DNA of 64,000 bases from Yersinia enterocolitica (GCA_002082245.2 NBTC02000002.1:4092001-4156000), one strand, 5' to 3'; counted from the first letter of the stretch, positions 19,180 through 28,329 are shown. Notes: generated from the letters alone by a model not told the origin. Numbers and translations are program-made.

Positions 19180-20449
19180 TCTCGACTCCGATATCCACGT
19201 TAAAGTGCGCTAACAGATAGTGTTCTGCTTTTTCATTCCAGACCCCATGAGTTTCGGCGACCAGTTCGGCTAATTGCGCAAATAATGGATCCGTTTTACC
19301 TCGTTCGGCAAAATCGTCAATGGCGGTGAGGGGCATGGTAATGCCGTTATAAATCAGTTTCTTGCCACCCGGTATATGGGGGAGGTTGAGCACCGTTTCA
19401 GGTACAGCATCCAGACCGCCAATATGAGTAATCATAAAAGAGGGTTGTATGCGTCGCTGGGCAGAAAGCGTAAGTGCCTCTTCCATGTCACCGGTAGAGC
19501 CACCAGAAGTACCGACAATATGCGTACTGGAGTAGTGGACGTGATAGAAGTTAAACAGCACTTTAAAGTGCTTATCTGTCGGGCCGGCAAAGAAGTTCAG
19601 GCAACCATCTTCTGCCAGCAAATCATCACCCAATTCAATGACTGCTGGCACAGCTGCGTAGACAAATACATCATCAAAACCCTGATTCCCCGTGAGTTGA
19701 CGTAATGTATCGATGGGGTTATCTAGCTTGCTGCTGTTGATGTAAATCAGTTCGATACCTTTATCTGCTGCCTGTTTTCTTGGTAGTAGTTGCTCAGCAC
19801 GAGCCAGACGGACTTCATCTATATCTACCACCACCACGCGGGCCGGTTTGATATCACCGTTGATGGCATAATCGATAGCCCCCATTCCCATTGGCCCGGC
19901 ACAAGCCAATAGGGCCAGATTACCGCCGGGCTTAATGCCCATGCGGTGTTCATAAACATATTGTGTGGTGTGATAACTGGCGTGATAGGCTCCAATAATG
20001 CAACACATCGGTTCAGCCAGCGATGCGGCGGCAAAATAGTTGCCGTGATAAGGCAGTACACAGCCGAGATCAATAGCCAGCTTGGGAATAATCATGTAGG
20101 TGGCGTTACCGCCAAAATATTCGTAGCTGTAACCTGCTGAATAGCCACTGGGTAGCCCCATCGCAGGTTGCAACACAAAACGTTCACCAGCACGATAGCG
20201 GGTGGCTAAATTCTTACCGACTTCAACAATGACCCCCGCACATTCATGGCCAGTAATGGCAGGGTGTTGCGCCACATCACCCGGTACTCGTTTGTGCTCA
20301 CTACCCAGCAAAGCTGCTTTGTAAGTCGACAGGCAGACGCTGTCGGAAATGACGCTAACCAGTAATTCGTCATCGCTGATCGGGGGTAATTCAAACTCAC
20401 GTAGGCGGACATCTTGCTTACCGTATATTGCAGCCACTTTCGTTTTCAT
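19160..20449 (-). CDS. yggP: YggP zinc-type alcohol/sorbitol dehydrogenase-like protein
   Basis: 429-residue medium-chain dehydrogenase/reductase family protein. The early catalytic region has SDSVCLSTYK and the GHECAGVIVEVG motif of zinc-dependent alcohol dehydrogenases. A Rossmann segment lies near ALLACAGPMGMGAIDYAI. It is longer than typical sorbitol dehydrogenases (about 350). From its place between PTS genes and a bisphosphatase it probably oxidises a sugar-alcohol phosphate, which is inference. Its ATG overlaps the cmtA stop by 4 bp. Confidence 0.87.
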   Translation of the reverse strand: MKTKVAAIYGKQDVRLREFELPPISDDELLVSVISDSVCLSTYKAALLGSEHKRVPGDVAQHPAITGHECAGVIVEVGKNLATRYRAGERFVLQPAMGLPSGYSAGYSYEYFGGNATYMIIPKLAIDLGCVLPYHGNYFAAASLAEPMCCIIGAYHASYHTTQYVYEHRMGIKPGGNLALLACAGPMGMGAIDYAINGDIKPARVVVVDIDEVRLARAEQLLPRKQAADKGIELIYINSSKLDNPIDTLRQLTGNQGFDDVFVYAAVPAVIELGDDLLAEDGCLNFFAGPTDKHFKVLFNFYHVHYSSTHIVGTSGGSTGDMEEALTLSAQRRIQPSFMITHIGGLDAVPETVLNLPHIPGGKKLIYNGITMPLTAIDDFAERGKTDPLFAQLAELVAETHGVWNEKAEHYLLAHFNVDIGVESENTGI

Positions 20450-21852
20450 ACTGATTCCTTTGGCTTATCACTTGTAGTCAATTGCTCGAATAAAATATCC
20501 AGAGCCTGGTCGCCAAGATAATTTTTAATTAGAATCAATGGCTTGTCCGTCACGCCCTGTGCTCTGCCTTCAAGGCTGGCGTGGGTAACAATGATGTCAG
20601 CATCGGTTGGAATGTTTTCGATGGCGTAATGTTTTACCGCAATCGGGTAACCGGCTTTCTCCAGTTTTTTTCTAAACGTGGTTGCTCCCATGGCGCTGGA
20701 CCCCATCCCGGCATCGCAGACAAAGGCTATCAACCGTACCGGATGATCATTGTTGAGGTGATTGGCCAATATGCCCTCGGCTTTTAGATTCTTCATGGCG
20801 GTTTGCGACTCTTCAAAGCTCTCTTCGCTGGTGGCTTTGTCCATTTTCAAGATGATGGAACCCACCAAGAACGAAACTGCAGTACCGGTAAAGACACCCG
20901 CACAGGTAGCTAGGAAACCACCGCGAGGGGTTAATGCCAGATACGCGAAGATAGAACCAGGACTCGGACCTGCAACCAGGCCAGCACCTAATAATTCAAA
21001 GACATATATGCCACTCATGGCACCAGCGATCATGGCAATGATCATCAGTGGTTTCATAAGAACATAAGGGAAATAGAGCTCGTGGATACCGCCGAGGAAA
21101 TGAATAATCATCGCGCCGGGTGCTGACTTCTTACTCATACCTTTGCCAAATAGTGAGAAAGCCAGCAGAATACCTAACCCTGGCCCTGGATTTGAGGCGA
21201 CCATAAAGTAAATTGATTTGCCGTGGATAGCAGTTTCCTGCATTCCCAGTGGGTAATAGATTCCCTGGTCGATGGCATTATTCAGGAACAGCACTTTGGC
21301 AGGTTCATTAATCACCGCCAGTAGGGGTAAGAAGCCAGTAGACACCAGTGCTTCGATGCCTTGTTTGACCAGATTATTCGCCTCCATCACCGCCGGGCCG
21401 ATCACTTCATAGGCCAGTAGGCAGAGCAACATGCCGCTGATACCGAGGGAGAAATTATTAATTACCATCTCGAAACCGGCTGGAATGTGTTTCTCCAATC
21501 GCTTATCGATATGTTTAATTAAATAACCCCCTAGTGGCCCCATCACCATCGCGCCGATAAACATCGGAATATCAGCACCAACAATAACCCCCATAGTGCC
21601 AATACCGCCCATCACGGCCCCGCGTTTACCCCCAATCAAATGCCCACCGGTAGAACCAATCATTAACGGTAGCAGGTAGGTAATCATCGGGCCGACCAAC
21701 TTGCCGAAGTGTTCGTTCGGCGTCCATCCAGTCGGGATAAATAATGCAGTGATAAACCCCCATGCAATAAAAGCCCCAATATTAGGTATTACCATTGCTG
21801 TTAGAAAACCGCCAAAGGATTGTACTTTGGCGCGTATTGATTTATTAGCCAT
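20446..21852 (-). CDS. cmtA: PTS mannitol-like EIICB component CmtA
   Basis: Inner-membrane permease plus phosphotransfer domain of a mannitol-class phosphotransferase system, 468 residues. Residues about 1-340 form the IIC domain (FGGFLTAMVIPNIGAFIAWGF, GNNAI-like LFLNNAIDQG, HFLGGIHELYFPYV). Residues about 370-465 form the IIB domain, with the phospho-cysteine in FVCDAGMGSSAMGA. There is no fused IIA; that is encoded by cmtB, 33 bp upstream. Substrate unknown; the E. coli cmt system is called cryptic mannitol. Confidence 0.92.
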   Translation of the reverse strand: MANKSIRAKVQSFGGFLTAMVIPNIGAFIAWGFITALFIPTGWTPNEHFGKLVGPMITYLLPLMIGSTGGHLIGGKRGAVMGGIGTMGVIVGADIPMFIGAMVMGPLGGYLIKHIDKRLEKHIPAGFEMVINNFSLGISGMLLCLLAYEVIGPAVMEANNLVKQGIEALVSTGFLPLLAVINEPAKVLFLNNAIDQGIYYPLGMQETAIHGKSIYFMVASNPGPGLGILLAFSLFGKGMSKKSAPGAMIIHFLGGIHELYFPYVLMKPLMIIAMIAGAMSGIYVFELLGAGLVAGPSPGSIFAYLALTPRGGFLATCAGVFTGTAVSFLVGSIILKMDKATSEESFEESQTAMKNLKAEGILANHLNNDHPVRLIAFVCDAGMGSSAMGATTFRKKLEKAGYPIAVKHYAIENIPTDADIIVTHASLEGRAQGVTDKPLILIKNYLGDQALDILFEQLTTSDKPKESV

Positions 21853-21885
21853 ATTAATTCCTTGTTATTGTATTATCGGAATAGG

Positions 21886-22332
21886 TTAATAACGCTTAAG
21901 GATATCTTTTATATTTTCGGTGTTGGCAGCATTCAGTAATGATGTAATAGATTCATCGTCACAGAACATTTCACTTAATGCCTGAATAGCATAAATATGG
22001 GAGTCCGCATCTTTTGCTGCCAGGCCTATTAGTAATTTTACCGGTTCACTGTCAGCGTCGAAAATCACGCCTTTACGCAGCAATGTCAGGCTGAGTGCGG
22101 TGTGGTTCACGCCATTTTCAGGGCGGGCATGCGGCATAGCTATTTCTGGTGCCAAAATATAATAAGGCCCTATCTCACGGGTGGCATCTTTGATCGCCTG
22201 ACTATATTCAGGTTTAACCGCATGATTATCGATTAGGCTTGCCATTGATAAATCAATAGCGTGTTCCCAATGCTCGGCGGAAGGATATATCGCAATACTA
22301 TTTTCAGGAAAGAAATCGATAAGCGCCTGCAT
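21886..22332 (-). CDS. cmtB: PTS mannitol-like EIIA component CmtB
   Basis: Cytoplasmic phosphocarrier of 148 residues that receives phosphate from HPr and passes it to CmtA. The active-site His is in APEIAMPHARPENGV. It is the first gene of the minus-strand operon cmtB-cmtA-yggP-yggF-yggD-yggC. The promoter must lie in the A+T-rich divergent region 22333-22747. Confidence 0.92.
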   Translation of the reverse strand: MQALIDFFPENSIAIYPSAEHWEHAIDLSMASLIDNHAVKPEYSQAIKDATREIGPYYILAPEIAMPHARPENGVNHTALSLTLLRKGVIFDADSEPVKLLIGLAAKDADSHIYAIQALSEMFCDDESITSLLNAANTENIKDILKRY

Positions 22333-22747
22333 AGGGAGTCCTTATATTATTATTTTATCTTGGCGACCCATTAATTCATTCTCGTGGGCATTAACTGAAA
22401 TTGAGCTTATTCTTGACGACGCGCTTAATCAAATCGATGAAAAAATGTGATCTGTGATACTAATGAAATGCAAACACTGAAAAACAGTAACTGTGATCAC
22501 AATTATTTTATATAAATTAGTATTTGTATAAAAATGCAATAGCCTAAATTTGCAGTGCATCACGAATATTTAATTTTAATAAATTATTTATTTTGTGATT
22601 TATGTCTTGTTTATGGCATTGCGTAATGCATTATTTATGAAAATTAAAGTGAGTGCTGTACTCCCAGCAGCAAAACGATGTTTTTTTTGACTGGATGAGG
22701 CGTACCTTCCTCGCGGTGCTGCATCTTCGTGCATTTGCCTCTAAAAA
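22333..22747. other. Divergent A+T-rich intergenic region (cmtB / eat)
   Basis: No gene-like frame. Two short dyads are visible: a TGTGATCACA palindrome at 22492-22501, and GCATT/AATGC around 22616-22629. The first resembles part of a CRP site but lacks the proper 6-bp spacer. The region probably carries the cmt promoter. Confidence 0.4.
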
Positions 22748-22764
22748 GTGCGGGAAAAGCGCAC
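22748..22764. promoter_or_regulatory. Inverted repeat, candidate upstream activator site
   Basis: GTGCG (22748-22752) and CGCAC (22760-22764) are inverted repeats with a 7-bp spacer. They lie about 85 bp upstream of the -24 element, a normal position for an enhancer-binding protein. A related half, AAAGTGCGGG, recurs near 22806-22815. Role inferred. Confidence 0.4.
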
Positions 22765-22848
22765 ATACAGTGCTATCTCCCGTTACATCTCCTTTTCCCA
22801 TTACTTAAAGTGCGGGTATTTCCGTTGTTCAGCGGTTATCTAGCATTT

Positions 22849-22862
22849 GGTACAAACATTGC
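22849..22862 (+). promoter_or_regulatory. Sigma-54 (-24/-12) promoter of eat-eutBC
   Basis: TTGGTACAAACATTGCTT contains GG at 22849-22850 and GC at 22861-22862 with exactly 10 bp between, close to the consensus TGGCAC-N5-TTGC. It lies about 52 bp upstream of the eat start. Known biology supports it: in Pseudomonas the eat-eutBC operon is RpoN-dependent. Confidence 0.65.
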
Positions 22863-22914
22863 TTTAGCCATAGACCGCACTATTACCATTAAATTTCTTT
22901 GATAGGGATAAGGT

Positions 22915-24300
22915 ATGTCACAGGCGAAACAAGCACCGGAATTAAAACGTACGTTGGGCAGTTTTCAATTATGGGGTATTGCCGTCGGGTTGGTGATTTC
23001 CGGCGAATATTTTGGTTGGAGCTACGGATGGGCGCAAGCGGGGACCTTAGGGTTCCTGTTTACTGCTCTGGGTGTGGCCGCGATGTACACGGCATTTATT
23101 TTTAGTTTTACCGAATTAACCACCGCTATTCCTCATGCCGGAGGGCCGTTTGCTTACGCTCACCGCGCTTTTGGCCCAACGGGTGGCTTTATTGCTGGTC
23201 TTGCGACGTTGATTGAGTTTGTATTTGCTCCTCCCGCCATTGCCATGGCAATTGGTGCCTATATTAATGTTCAATTCCCAGCAGTTGACCCAAAGTGGGT
23301 GGCGGTTGGGGCCTATCTGATATTTATGTCATTGAATATTCTGGGTGTCAGTATTGCTGCAACCTTCGAACTGTTGGTGACGATATTGGCCATTTTTGAG
23401 TTGCTGGTATTTATGGGCGTGGTCGCACCAGGCTTTGAAATCAGTAACTTTGTCAGAGGCGGTTGGGCTGGCGCGGATACATTCAGTATCGGGTCATTAT
23501 CGGGGATTTTTGCCGCTATTCCCTTTGCTATCTGGTTCTTTTTGGCGATTGAAGGGGCTTCGATGGCTGCAGAGGAAGCAAAAGAGCCACAACGTACCAT
23601 TCCGCGCGCCTTTATTGGCGGTATTTTGACCTTAGTGCTACTGGCATTAGGTGTGATGGTATTTGCCGGTGGGGTGGGCGACTGGACTAAGCTATCTAAT
23701 ATCAACGACCCACTGCCACAAGCAATGAAAATTATCGTTGGCAGCGACAGCGGTTGGTTACACATGCTGGTATGGCTTGGGCTGTTTGGTCTGATAGCCT
23801 CGTTCCATGGCATCATTATGGGCTATTCCCGCCAGATTTTTGCCTTGGCCCGCGCCGGTTATTTACCTAAGCCGCTGGCCAAAGTAAACCGCCGTTTCCG
23901 TACCCCACACCTGGCTATTTTGGCTGGTGGTGTTGTCGGGATTGGTGCTATTTTTTCTGACTCGTTGATTATTATTGGCGGCATGCCACTGACGGCAAAT
24001 ATTGTCACTATGTCGGTGTTTGGTGCCATCGTGATGTATATCATCTCAATGTTGTCATTATTCAAACTGCGACAAACAGAGCCACGCCTGACTCGCCCAT
24101 TCTCCGCGCCGTTCTATCCGTTTGCGCCAGCATTGGCGTTAGTTTTGGCGGTTGTCTGTCTGATTGCGATGATCTATTACAACCCGCTGCTGGCTCTGAT
24201 ATTCGCTGGAATGATGTTGGTCGGTTATATTTATTTTCGTCTTACCCACCGTTCACGCGCTACTGCCGCATTTGATCCACAGCTCAGTGCTGCCGAGTGA
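22915..24300 (+). CDS. eat: Ethanolamine permease (APC family)
   Basis: Amino acid/polyamine/organocation superfamily transporter of 461 residues with about 12 membrane helices, linked to eutB and eutC. The N-terminal LKRTLGSFQLWGIAVGLVISGEYFGWSYGW is characteristic of the ethanolamine permease type found in Pseudomonas and others, distinct from EutH of the microcompartment operons. The ribosome-binding site is AGGGATAAGG. It is the first gene after the -24/-12 promoter, and a strong intercistronic hairpin separates it from eutB. The substrate is inferred from the linked ammonia-lyase. Confidence 0.85.
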   Translation: MSQAKQAPELKRTLGSFQLWGIAVGLVISGEYFGWSYGWAQAGTLGFLFTALGVAAMYTAFIFSFTELTTAIPHAGGPFAYAHRAFGPTGGFIAGLATLIEFVFAPPAIAMAIGAYINVQFPAVDPKWVAVGAYLIFMSLNILGVSIAATFELLVTILAIFELLVFMGVVAPGFEISNFVRGGWAGADTFSIGSLSGIFAAIPFAIWFFLAIEGASMAAEEAKEPQRTIPRAFIGGILTLVLLALGVMVFAGGVGDWTKLSNINDPLPQAMKIIVGSDSGWLHMLVWLGLFGLIASFHGIIMGYSRQIFALARAGYLPKPLAKVNRRFRTPHLAILAGGVVGIGAIFSDSLIIIGGMPLTANIVTMSVFGAIVMYIISMLSLFKLRQTEPRLTRPFSAPFYPFAPALALVLAVVCLIAMIYYNPLLALIFAGMMLVGYIYFRLTHRSRATAAFDPQLSAAE

Positions 24301-24325
24301 TCCATTCTTGCTATTAATGTCATCA

Positions 24326-24355
24326 TTGTTCAGGCTGTTTATGCAGCCTGAACAA
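24326..24355. promoter_or_regulatory. Perfect 12-bp hairpin between eat and eutB
   Basis: TTGTTCAGGCTG (24326-24337) pairs perfectly with CAGCCTGAACAA (24344-24355) around TTTATG. There is no T-run after it, so a full terminator is unlikely. It more probably stabilises the upstream mRNA or sets the eat to eutB ratio. It ends 14 bp before the eutB start. Confidence 0.6.
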
Positions 24356-24369
24356 CTAAGGGACGCAGT

Positions 24370-25758
24370 ATGTACCAGACAACACTGAGCCATCGTAGTT
24401 ACCACTTTGGCGATTTACGCGATTTGATGGCTAAAGCTTCACCGGCACGTTCGGGCGATTATCTGGCGGGCGTTGCGGCAGAAAGTGCTGAAGAACGCAT
24501 GGCTGCCCGTATGACGCTGGCAGATCTGCCGCTAAAAACGTTTTTACAGCAAATGCTGATTCCTTATGAGCAGGATGAAGTCACACGGCTGATTATTGAT
24601 AGCCACGACCCGCAGGCTTTTGCGCCAATAGCGCATCTGACCGTCGGCGATTTTCGTGACTGGTTACTCAGCGAGCAGGCCGACAGTGTGACGCTAGCGC
24701 AAGTCAGTGCTGGTATCACCCCAGAAATGGCCGCCGCGGTAAGTAAAATAATGCGTAATCAGGATTTGATTCTGGTGGCGAAAAAATGCCGTGTTATTAC
24801 CCGATTCCGTAACACTATTGGCCTTGCCGGCCACTTAAGTGTGCGGCTACAGCCCAATCACCCCACGGACAGTTTGCCGGGTATCGCCGCCAGCATGCTT
24901 GACGGCCTGCTGTATGGCAGCGGTGATGCTGTGATTGGCATCAATCCCGCCAGTGACAGCTTGCCATTGTTAGAAAAACTTAATTATATGCTGGATGACG
25001 TGATAAGTCGCTTTGAGATCCCCACTCAATCCTGCGTATTAACGCATGTTACTAACACGATTAAGTTGATTGAACGCGGAGCACCGGTTGATTTAGTGTT
25101 CCAGTCTATCGCGGGCAGTGAAGCTGCAAATGCCGGTTTTGGCATCAATCTGGCTTTGTTGGAAGAAGCACACTGTGCGGCATTGAGCCTCAAGCGAGGC
25201 ACTGTCGGTGACAATGTGATGTATTTTGAAACTGGGCAGGGCAGTTGTCTCTCCGGTAATGCTCATTTCGGGGTTGATCAACAAACCTGCGAAGCGCGTG
25301 CTTATGCGATTGCTCGCCGCTTCTCACCGTTACTGACTAATACTGTCGTCGGGTTTATCGGGCCAGAATATCTTTATGATGGTAAGCAGATTATCCGTGC
25401 CGGTTTGGAAGACCATTTCTGTGGCAAGTTACTGGGTGTCCCACTCGGTTGTGATGTCTGCTATACCAACCATGCTGAGGCGGATCAGGATGATATGGAT
25501 ACCTTGCTGACCTTACTGGGGACCGCTGGACTGACCTTTATGATGGGGGTGCCGGGAGCTGATGACATCATGCTTAATTATCAAAGTACGTCGTTTCATG
25601 ATGCGTTGTATATCCGGCAATTGCTCGGTCTGAAACATGCACCAGAGTTTGGTCTGTGGCTAGAGAAAATGAATATTATGGATGCTCAGGGGCGCTTGCG
25701 TGATACCGCGGCCAATCATCCGTTATTAGCACAGTTGCCACCTATGGGGGCATTCTGA
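24370..25758 (+). CDS. eutB: Ethanolamine ammonia-lyase large subunit EutB
   Basis: Catalytic subunit of the adenosylcobalamin-dependent lyase that turns ethanolamine into acetaldehyde and ammonia. It has 462 residues against about 453 usually. The TIM-barrel substrate region is recognisable (RNQDLILVAKKCRVITRFRNT, FQSIAGSEAANAGFG, YFETGQGSCLSGNAH, LGCDVCYTNHAEADQDDMD). The ribosome-binding site is AAGGGA. The eutC start overlaps the stop by one base. No shell proteins, aldehyde dehydrogenase or reactivase gene is nearby, so the compartment system is not encoded here. Confidence 0.95.
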   Translation: MYQTTLSHRSYHFGDLRDLMAKASPARSGDYLAGVAAESAEERMAARMTLADLPLKTFLQQMLIPYEQDEVTRLIIDSHDPQAFAPIAHLTVGDFRDWLLSEQADSVTLAQVSAGITPEMAAAVSKIMRNQDLILVAKKCRVITRFRNTIGLAGHLSVRLQPNHPTDSLPGIAASMLDGLLYGSGDAVIGINPASDSLPLLEKLNYMLDDVISRFEIPTQSCVLTHVTNTIKLIERGAPVDLVFQSIAGSEAANAGFGINLALLEEAHCAALSLKRGTVGDNVMYFETGQGSCLSGNAHFGVDQQTCEARAYAIARRFSPLLTNTVVGFIGPEYLYDGKQIIRAGLEDHFCGKLLGVPLGCDVCYTNHAEADQDDMDTLLTLLGTAGLTFMMGVPGADDIMLNYQSTSFHDALYIRQLLGLKHAPEFGLWLEKMNIMDAQGRLRDTAANHPLLAQLPPMGAF

Positions 25759-26564
25759 TGAGCGGAAATGAGATAATAAACGGGGTGTTACATCGCAATT
25801 CGTGGGCGGTTTTGCGCCAGTTCACGGCGGCGCGTATTGCTCTTGGCCGTACAGGAGCAAGCTTACCTACTGAAGAGCTGTTGAAATTTGGTTTGGCACA
25901 TGCGCAGGCACGGGATGCCGTGCACCAGCCTTTTATCAGCGAGGATCTTGCTAATCAACTGGCAGATTCAGGATTACAGACACTTACCGTCAACAGTGCC
26001 GCGCCGGATCGTGCAACTTATCTGCGCCGCCCGGATCTTGGCCGAAAGCTATCGTCGCAAAGCCGTGAACAGTTGTGTGCATGGCCTGATAAGCAAGCCG
26101 ATATTCTGTTAGTTATTGGTGACGGTCTGTCATCGAAAGCGGTACACCGGCAGGCAATTCCTTTGGTGATGGCCTTACGACCTTATTTGCAAACGCTCGG
26201 CTTATCACTGGCCCCGATAGTGTTGGCTCATCAATCACGGGTAGCATTAGGGGATGATGCAGGGGAGTGTTTACAAGCCAAAGCGGTTGTCATGTTGATT
26301 GGTGAAAGGCCGGGGCTTTCTTCCCCGGATAGTTTGGGGGTTTATATGACTTGGGGGCCGAACACGCGGCGGTTGGAGTCCGAGCGCAATTGTATTTCTA
26401 ATATCCGGCCAGAGGGTTTGGATTATCCTCAGGCGGCTTTTAAGTTAGCCTGGTTGTTGGAGCAATCTTTCCAACGGCATTTATCGGGGGTGCAGCTTAA
26501 GGATGAAAGCGATAACTCGGCCTTGCACGGGCGGGTAAGGCCAATTTACCCACTGATAACATGA
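25758..26564 (+). CDS. eutC: Ethanolamine ammonia-lyase small subunit EutC
   Basis: Small subunit that helps bind the cobalamin cofactor of the lyase. It has 268 residues, shorter at the N-terminus than the 295-residue microcompartment type. Conserved segments are RTGASLPTEELLKFGLAHAQARDAV, RRPDLGRKL, LVIGDGLSSKAVH, GERPGLSSPDSLGVYMTW and ERNCISNIRPEGL. It is directly coupled to eutB (stop/start overlap) and is the last gene of the operon. Confidence 0.95.
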   Translation: MSGNEIINGVLHRNSWAVLRQFTAARIALGRTGASLPTEELLKFGLAHAQARDAVHQPFISEDLANQLADSGLQTLTVNSAAPDRATYLRRPDLGRKLSSQSREQLCAWPDKQADILLVIGDGLSSKAVHRQAIPLVMALRPYLQTLGLSLAPIVLAHQSRVALGDDAGECLQAKAVVMLIGERPGLSSPDSLGVYMTWGPNTRRLESERNCISNIRPEGLDYPQAAFKLAWLLEQSFQRHLSGVQLKDESDNSALHGRVRPIYPLIT

Positions 26565-26596
26565 GTAGTATATGTGTCTGGATGTTTACGATTTAA

Positions 26597-26796
26597 TGGC
26601 GGAAATTGCTATTTTTTGTGCTTTTAATTCGCCTTTTAACATGTATTTTGGATAATGTTAAGTTATTCTATCTAAATGTTGCAGGCCGCTCTATCCTACA
26701 CATCGCCTCGCTTTACAACTATTCTTATAAATATCTCACTAAATTTGAATTTTTAACAGGTATTACTCCGCGTCATCATTTTCATGCTTTATGCAG
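26597..26796 (+). pseudogene. Possible relic of an AraC-family DNA-binding domain
   Basis: The frame is open from 26597 but has no good start signal. Its translation contains GRSILHIASLYNYSY, then YLTKFEFLTGITPRHHF. This aligns with the last helix-turn-helix of AraC-type regulators (SIxxIAxxxGYS, then YFxRxFKxxxGxTPxxY) with a two-residue gap. Only about 45 residues match, the stretch is A+T-rich, and the frame then runs into the proP start region in another register. It may be the 3' remnant of a lost regulator or a chance resemblance. The proP promoters must lie in the same stretch. Confidence 0.35.
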
Positions 26797-26826
26797 TGGA
26801 GCTATTGGGAACATAAGGAAGAAACA

Positions 26827-28329
26827 ATGGGACTACGAAGAAAGAGTGTTAAACCTATGCAACTCAATGATATTACAATCATTGATGATGCCAAACTGAA
26901 GAAGGCAATCACCGCAGCGGCGTTGGGCAACGCCATGGAGTGGTTCGATTTCGGGGTGTATGGTTTTGTCGCTTTTGCACTTGGTCAGGTATTTTTCCCC
27001 GGTGCTGATCCCGGTATTCAGATGATTGCTGCGCTGGCGACTTTTTCCGTTCCTTTCTTGGTTCGGCCCCTTGGTGGCTTATTCTTTGGTGCGTTAGGTG
27101 ATAAATATGGGCGGCAAAAAGTCCTGTCCGTCACCATCATTATTATGTCGGTCAGTACCTTCTGTATTGGTCTGATTCCCTCTTATGCCTCGATAGGTAT
27201 TTGGGCACCGATATTATTGTTATTGGCAAAACTGGCACAGGGTTTTTCGGTTGGTGGCGAATATACCGGAGCCGCTATTTTTGTGGCTGAATATTCACCC
27301 GATAGAAAACGTGGTTTTCTTGGTAGTTGGTTGGATTTTGGTTCCATTGCAGGTTTCGTATTAGGCGCTGGAGTCGTTCTGCTTATTTCCAGCATTGTGG
27401 GTGAAGCCAGTTTCCTTGAGTGGGGATGGCGTATTCCGTTCTTCGTTGCTGCGCCATTAGGATTAATCGGTATCTATTTGCGTCATGCACTTGAAGAGAC
27501 ACCGACCTTTCAACAGCACGTCGATAAAATTGATAATGATTCACGCCACAATATTGCCGAGCCACCTAAGGTTTCTTTCCGTGAGATTTTAACCAAACAA
27601 TGGAAAAGCCTGATTATCTGTGTCGGGATGGTTATTGCCACCAACGTCACTTATTACATGCTACTGACCTACATGCCAAGCTACCTATCCCATAGTCTGC
27701 ATTATTCTGAAGATCATGGTGTATTGATTATCATTGCAATCATGCTGGGTATGTTATTCGTTCAGCCTGTGATGGGATTAATGAGCGATAAATTCGGCCG
27801 TAGACCTTTTGTTATTTGTGGCAGTATTGGGCTGTTTATTCTCGCTATTCCCAGCTTTATTTTGATTAATAGCGGCATCATCGGTTTGATATTTTGTGGT
27901 TTGTTGATCCTGGCTATTTTGCTTAACTGTTTTACGGGGGTGATGGCCTCAATATTACCCGCAATGTTCCCAACCCATATCCGCTACAGCGCATTAGCTA
28001 TCGCATTTAATGTGTCGGTGTTGGTTGCAGGGCTGACACCAACGGCCGCAGCGTGGTTGGTTGAAACAACGCAAAATCTGTTTATGCCCGCTTATTACTT
28101 AATGGTGGTGGCGGTTATTGGTTTGGTTACTGGAATATTTATGAAAGAGACTGCCAATATGCCACTGAAAGGGGCGACGCCAGCCGCGTCTGATCGGGCG
28201 GAGGCCAGAGAGATATTGCAGGAACACCATGATCATATCGAACACAACATTGATGATATTGATCAAGAAATAGCCGAACTTGAGAAAAAGAGAAAGAATC
28301 TTATCGCTCAACATCCTGATATTAATTAA
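26827..28329 (+). CDS. proP: Osmoregulated proline/glycine betaine:H+ symporter ProP
   Basis: Major facilitator superfamily transporter for proline, glycine betaine and ectoine, both osmosensor and transporter. With the ATG at 26827 (preceded by AAGGAAG) it has exactly 500 residues, as in E. coli; the longer frame from 26791 adds 12 non-homologous residues. Family motifs are GNAMEWFDFGVYGFVA, GDKYGRQK and EYSPDRKRGFLGS. The C-terminal tail, about 450-500, has heptads (NIDDIDQEIAELEKKRKNLI) forming the regulatory coiled coil. A perfect hairpin terminator follows. Confidence 0.97.
   Translation: MGLRRKSVKPMQLNDITIIDDAKLKKAITAAALGNAMEWFDFGVYGFVAFALGQVFFPGADPGIQMIAALATFSVPFLVRPLGGLFFGALGDKYGRQKVLSVTIIIMSVSTFCIGLIPSYASIGIWAPILLLLAKLAQGFSVGGEYTGAAIFVAEYSPDRKRGFLGSWLDFGSIAGFVLGAGVVLLISSIVGEASFLEWGWRIPFFVAAPLGLIGIYLRHALEETPTFQQHVDKIDNDSRHNIAEPPKVSFREILTKQWKSLIICVGMVIATNVTYYMLLTYMPSYLSHSLHYSEDHGVLIIIAIMLGMLFVQPVMGLMSDKFGRRPFVICGSIGLFILAIPSFILINSGIIGLIFCGLLILAILLNCFTGVMASILPAMFPTHIRYSALAIAFNVSVLVAGLTPTAAAWLVETTQNLFMPAYYLMVVAVIGLVTGIFMKETANMPLKGATPAASDRAEAREILQEHHDHIEHNIDDIDQEIAELEKKRKNLIAQHPDIN

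Noticed and set aside
22446..22501. CRP site upstream of cmtB
   Set aside because: TGTGATCACA has no 6-bp spacer between half-sites, and the TGTGA at 22446 has no partner at the right distance.
22915..26564. Ethanolamine microcompartment (eut) operon
   Set aside because: No shell proteins, EutA, EutE, EutG or EutH; only permease and lyase subunits are present.
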